Shown one piece after another: positions 62,008 through 64,000 of a DNA stretch of 64,000 bases. The notes below the pieces were generated by a model. The model made no database searches and was not told where the DNA came from. It was given only the letters and a program-made list of their open reading frames with translations. Positions within the stretch are counted from its first letter, which is position 1. Every line of letters starts with the position of its first letter. This DNA comes from Hemerocallis citrina (taxonomy: Eukaryota > Streptophyta > Magnoliopsida > Asparagales > Asphodelaceae), in NCBI GenBank assembly GCA_017893485.1, contig CM030361.1, forward strand, positions 140,386,461-140,450,460, read 5' to 3'. A program made the position numbers and the translations under genes.

Positions 62008-64000
62008 TGTAACACCTCGAATTTTAAAATACTGAGAATATTCGTTTTTATATTCTTATGGTAGTGAGAATTATTTTTAAGTTATATCCTATTTTGTTTT
62101 ATTTTTAAATATTGATATTGGTATGAATATTTGTATTGTATTGATGCAAATGATATATTGGAGTTTGAGTTGAGTTTTTGTGAAGAAACGTTGTTTACTT
62201 TATTTTATACTTTTGAAGGATTATTATGAGATAATTTTATGTAATTTGTATTGTTAGTATTTTTAAAGTGCAAGAGTTGGAGTTTATTTATAATATTTTG
62301 CATTTGGAGGGCCTATATGTAATTATACCATATTATTATTATTATTATTATTACTAAAACACCCCCCTTCCGCTCTCCTCCTCTTTCTCTGTTTCTTCTT
62401 TTCCCGATCGAACCTGAGAGCACCGAACCCATTCGGTCGACGCTCTCCCCACCCAAATCCACCCCAACTCCTGATTGTTTTTAAATTAATTCGGGGAGAT
62501 AGCTAAGTGGAGGGTGCTCTAGCTCGTGGCGGAGTCCGTTTTTCGAAAGGATTTCGAAAAGGTAAACTCTAAATTTTATTTTTGTATAAAAATTAGTGCG
62601 GTAACTTTATTTTGAGTAAGATTATTATGGTAGGGAGATTAGAAGATGTTGAGAAGGGTAGAGACGAGAAATTAGCAATTTCTTAGAGATTTTGCAAGTT
62701 GTTAAAAATTAGGGTTTTGGGTTTGTAAAAGAAGGATTATATAGGTATGAATTGTTTCTTGTATAGTAATGGAAAATATAGCTGAGTTATTAAAATATTT
62801 TGGGGGTGATTCTAGTTATTGTTTAGAAGATAAAAACCCCGTAGGAATTTGTCGATTACGTGCATTGCACGTGTATCCCATACGTTCAATAAAACGTCTG
62901 AGTGATAGTAAGATAATTAGTATTATTGTTTTCCCGTGACTGGTTTGAATGATTTGAGCCTTAATCGCGTTGAAATTTGATAATAGGAGATGTTAATGGC
63001 TTCGGGTGCCGGATGGAGAAGTGATGCTTTGAGGCCTCCCGGGCTATGAGGTGAGTATGAAAATATTTATATATCTGTTGTTTTAAGAAAATTTTAGTGT
63101 AATTTGAATGATTGATATGAATCCCGGAATAAGGTGTATGGGTAAAGGGAAATTAGTGTTCGGTGTGGGTATGCGATATGACGATTGAATGCTCGTCTCG
63201 GGTATTGATATAAACTTATAGATGATGGATTAGTGATATATATATACGAGGATGAGTTATATTTATATAAGATGTCGGTATATGGTGAATTGTTGTGGTT
63301 TTGAATATCCAGGGTGATGGTAACGTATTGGGTGTATTTATATATATATGATGTTTGTGATGTGTTGATCTACTGGGCGTATGCAAACCTGTGATATTGA
63401 GATAATAAATGGTATGATATACGCATGATGTATGGGGCAATGATAAAATAAATAATACAGTACAGTTGTGATGTGAAATATTATGATGTGATGATTTTTA
63501 TGTTAATTATAGTGATATTTCTTTTGTGTGATGCATTGAAAGGGGTAAGTGAGTTGGTGATCATTGTTTATGCGAATAAGTAAATAAAAGATGAGATGTT
63601 ATGATGATAAAGAGTGATGTTAACATGAAAAGAAATGTAAATAGCAATAATTTTGGTTGACTATAGTTGATTCCCCAGGATGGACTTGGGAGAGCAGATA
63701 CCTCCGGATAGACCGGAGAGAGATATGATACCTCAGGGTTGATCTGAGAGAGAGTTGATTCCCCAGGGTGGACCTGGGAGAGTAGATACTCCCGGATAGA
63801 CCGGAGAGAGATATGATACCTCAGGGTTGACCTGAGAGAGAGTTGATTCCCCAGGATGGACCTGGGAGAGCAGATACCTCCAGATAGACCGGAGAGAGAT
63901 ATGATACCTCAGGGTTGACCTGAGAGAGAGTTGATTCCCCAGGATGGACCTGGGAGAGCAGATACCTCCGGATAGACCGGAGAGAGATATGATACCTCAG
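62008..64000 (+). mobile_element. Ty3/gypsy LTR, runs off the window
   Basis: Starts TGTAACACCTCGAATTTTAA inside Copia D integrase, as plant gypsy LTRs do (TGTAACACC). A C-rich leader (62360-62470) follows an (ATT)n run at 62333-62355, as in the solo LTR at 10679. No coding domain appears before the window ends, so it is an LTR of at least 2 kb or an element whose body lies beyond. Confidence 0.65.
63667..64000. repeat. 88-bp tandem repeat with three hairpins per unit
   Basis: TTGATTCCCCAGG starts at 63667, 63755, 63843 and 63931 (period 88) and the array continues past the window end. Each unit has three 6-bp-stem, 5-nt-loop hairpins: CCCAGG-GTGGA-CCTGGG, CTCCGG-ATAGA-CCGGAG and CTCAGG-GTTGA-CCTGAG, separated by AGAG and GATA spacers. 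Confidence 0.95.

Noticed and set aside
63667..64000. CRISPR-like array
   Set aside because: Units are contiguous 88-bp repeats without unique spacers, in a plant LTR; likewise for the arrays at 37792 and 43985.

Overview
The window is nuclear DNA of a flowering plant, probably a eudicot, though the species cannot be named from it. The evidence is one plant-type alpha-Aurora kinase gene with GT-AG introns, plus plant lineages of Ty1/copia, Ty3/gypsy (including a Tat-type element with two RNase H domains), MULE/FAR1, CACTA, PIF/Harbinger, hAT-like, Helitron and LINE elements. I see no rRNA, no tRNA gene, no CRISPR array and no bacterial or organellar gene set. Almost everything is transposable-element sequence, much of it nested. 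The only clear host gene is the Aurora kinase at 56614-59055, and its first exon(s) are not visible.

Layout. 1-1057: an old copia LTR split by an hAT-like element. 1665-2323: tail of a LINE. About 2870-7154: a minus-strand Ty3/gypsy element that lost gag, protease and most of RT and carries a LINE reverse-transcriptase fragment inside integrase; it sits in a MULE terminus (to about 7485). 7630-8745: an inverted-repeat element. 9117-19268: a MULE region with long terminal inverted repeats, a GRF zinc-finger gene read rightward from the left TIR (split by a 3.2 kb solo LTR) and a decayed FAR1-type transposase read leftward from the right TIR. 19344-26023: Helitrons, MITEs and microsatellites; a CACTA element (21156-25431) carrying a kinase exon lies inside a Helitron (20750-25485). 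26373-30742: a copia element with 103-bp TA...CA LTRs and pieces of ribosomal protein S9, CTP synthase and perhaps a PPR gene where gag should be.

31194-46160: a 14,967-bp Tat-type Ty3/gypsy element with an exact 5-bp target duplication (GTTGT) and LTRs that differ at about 8 of 621 positions. Its gag-pol is broken by four in-frame stops and at least two frameshifts. Between integrase and the 3' LTR lie a tandem array of hairpin units, other repeats, and an antisense three-exon gene that reads open through all exons (646 codons) with its own TATA box. 46398-52267: an older minus-strand copia element. 52281-52986: a PIF/Harbinger MITE. 54180-54860: a Tat integrase fragment. 55666-55811: a copia LTR and primer site. 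56614-59055: Aurora kinase exons. 59502-62007: a minus-strand copia element, cut at 62008 by a Ty3/gypsy LTR that runs off the window and ends in an 88-bp hairpin repeat.

How parts relate. The gag-pol pieces describe ordinary retrotransposition cycles, all now defective as far as visible. The most notable items are the intact antisense gene inside the broken Tat element, the hairpin-bearing tandem arrays, the copia element that swapped gag for host gene pieces, and the convergent two-gene MULE. Coordinates of old repeats are approximate where stated; all family assignments are from reading motifs, not from searches.
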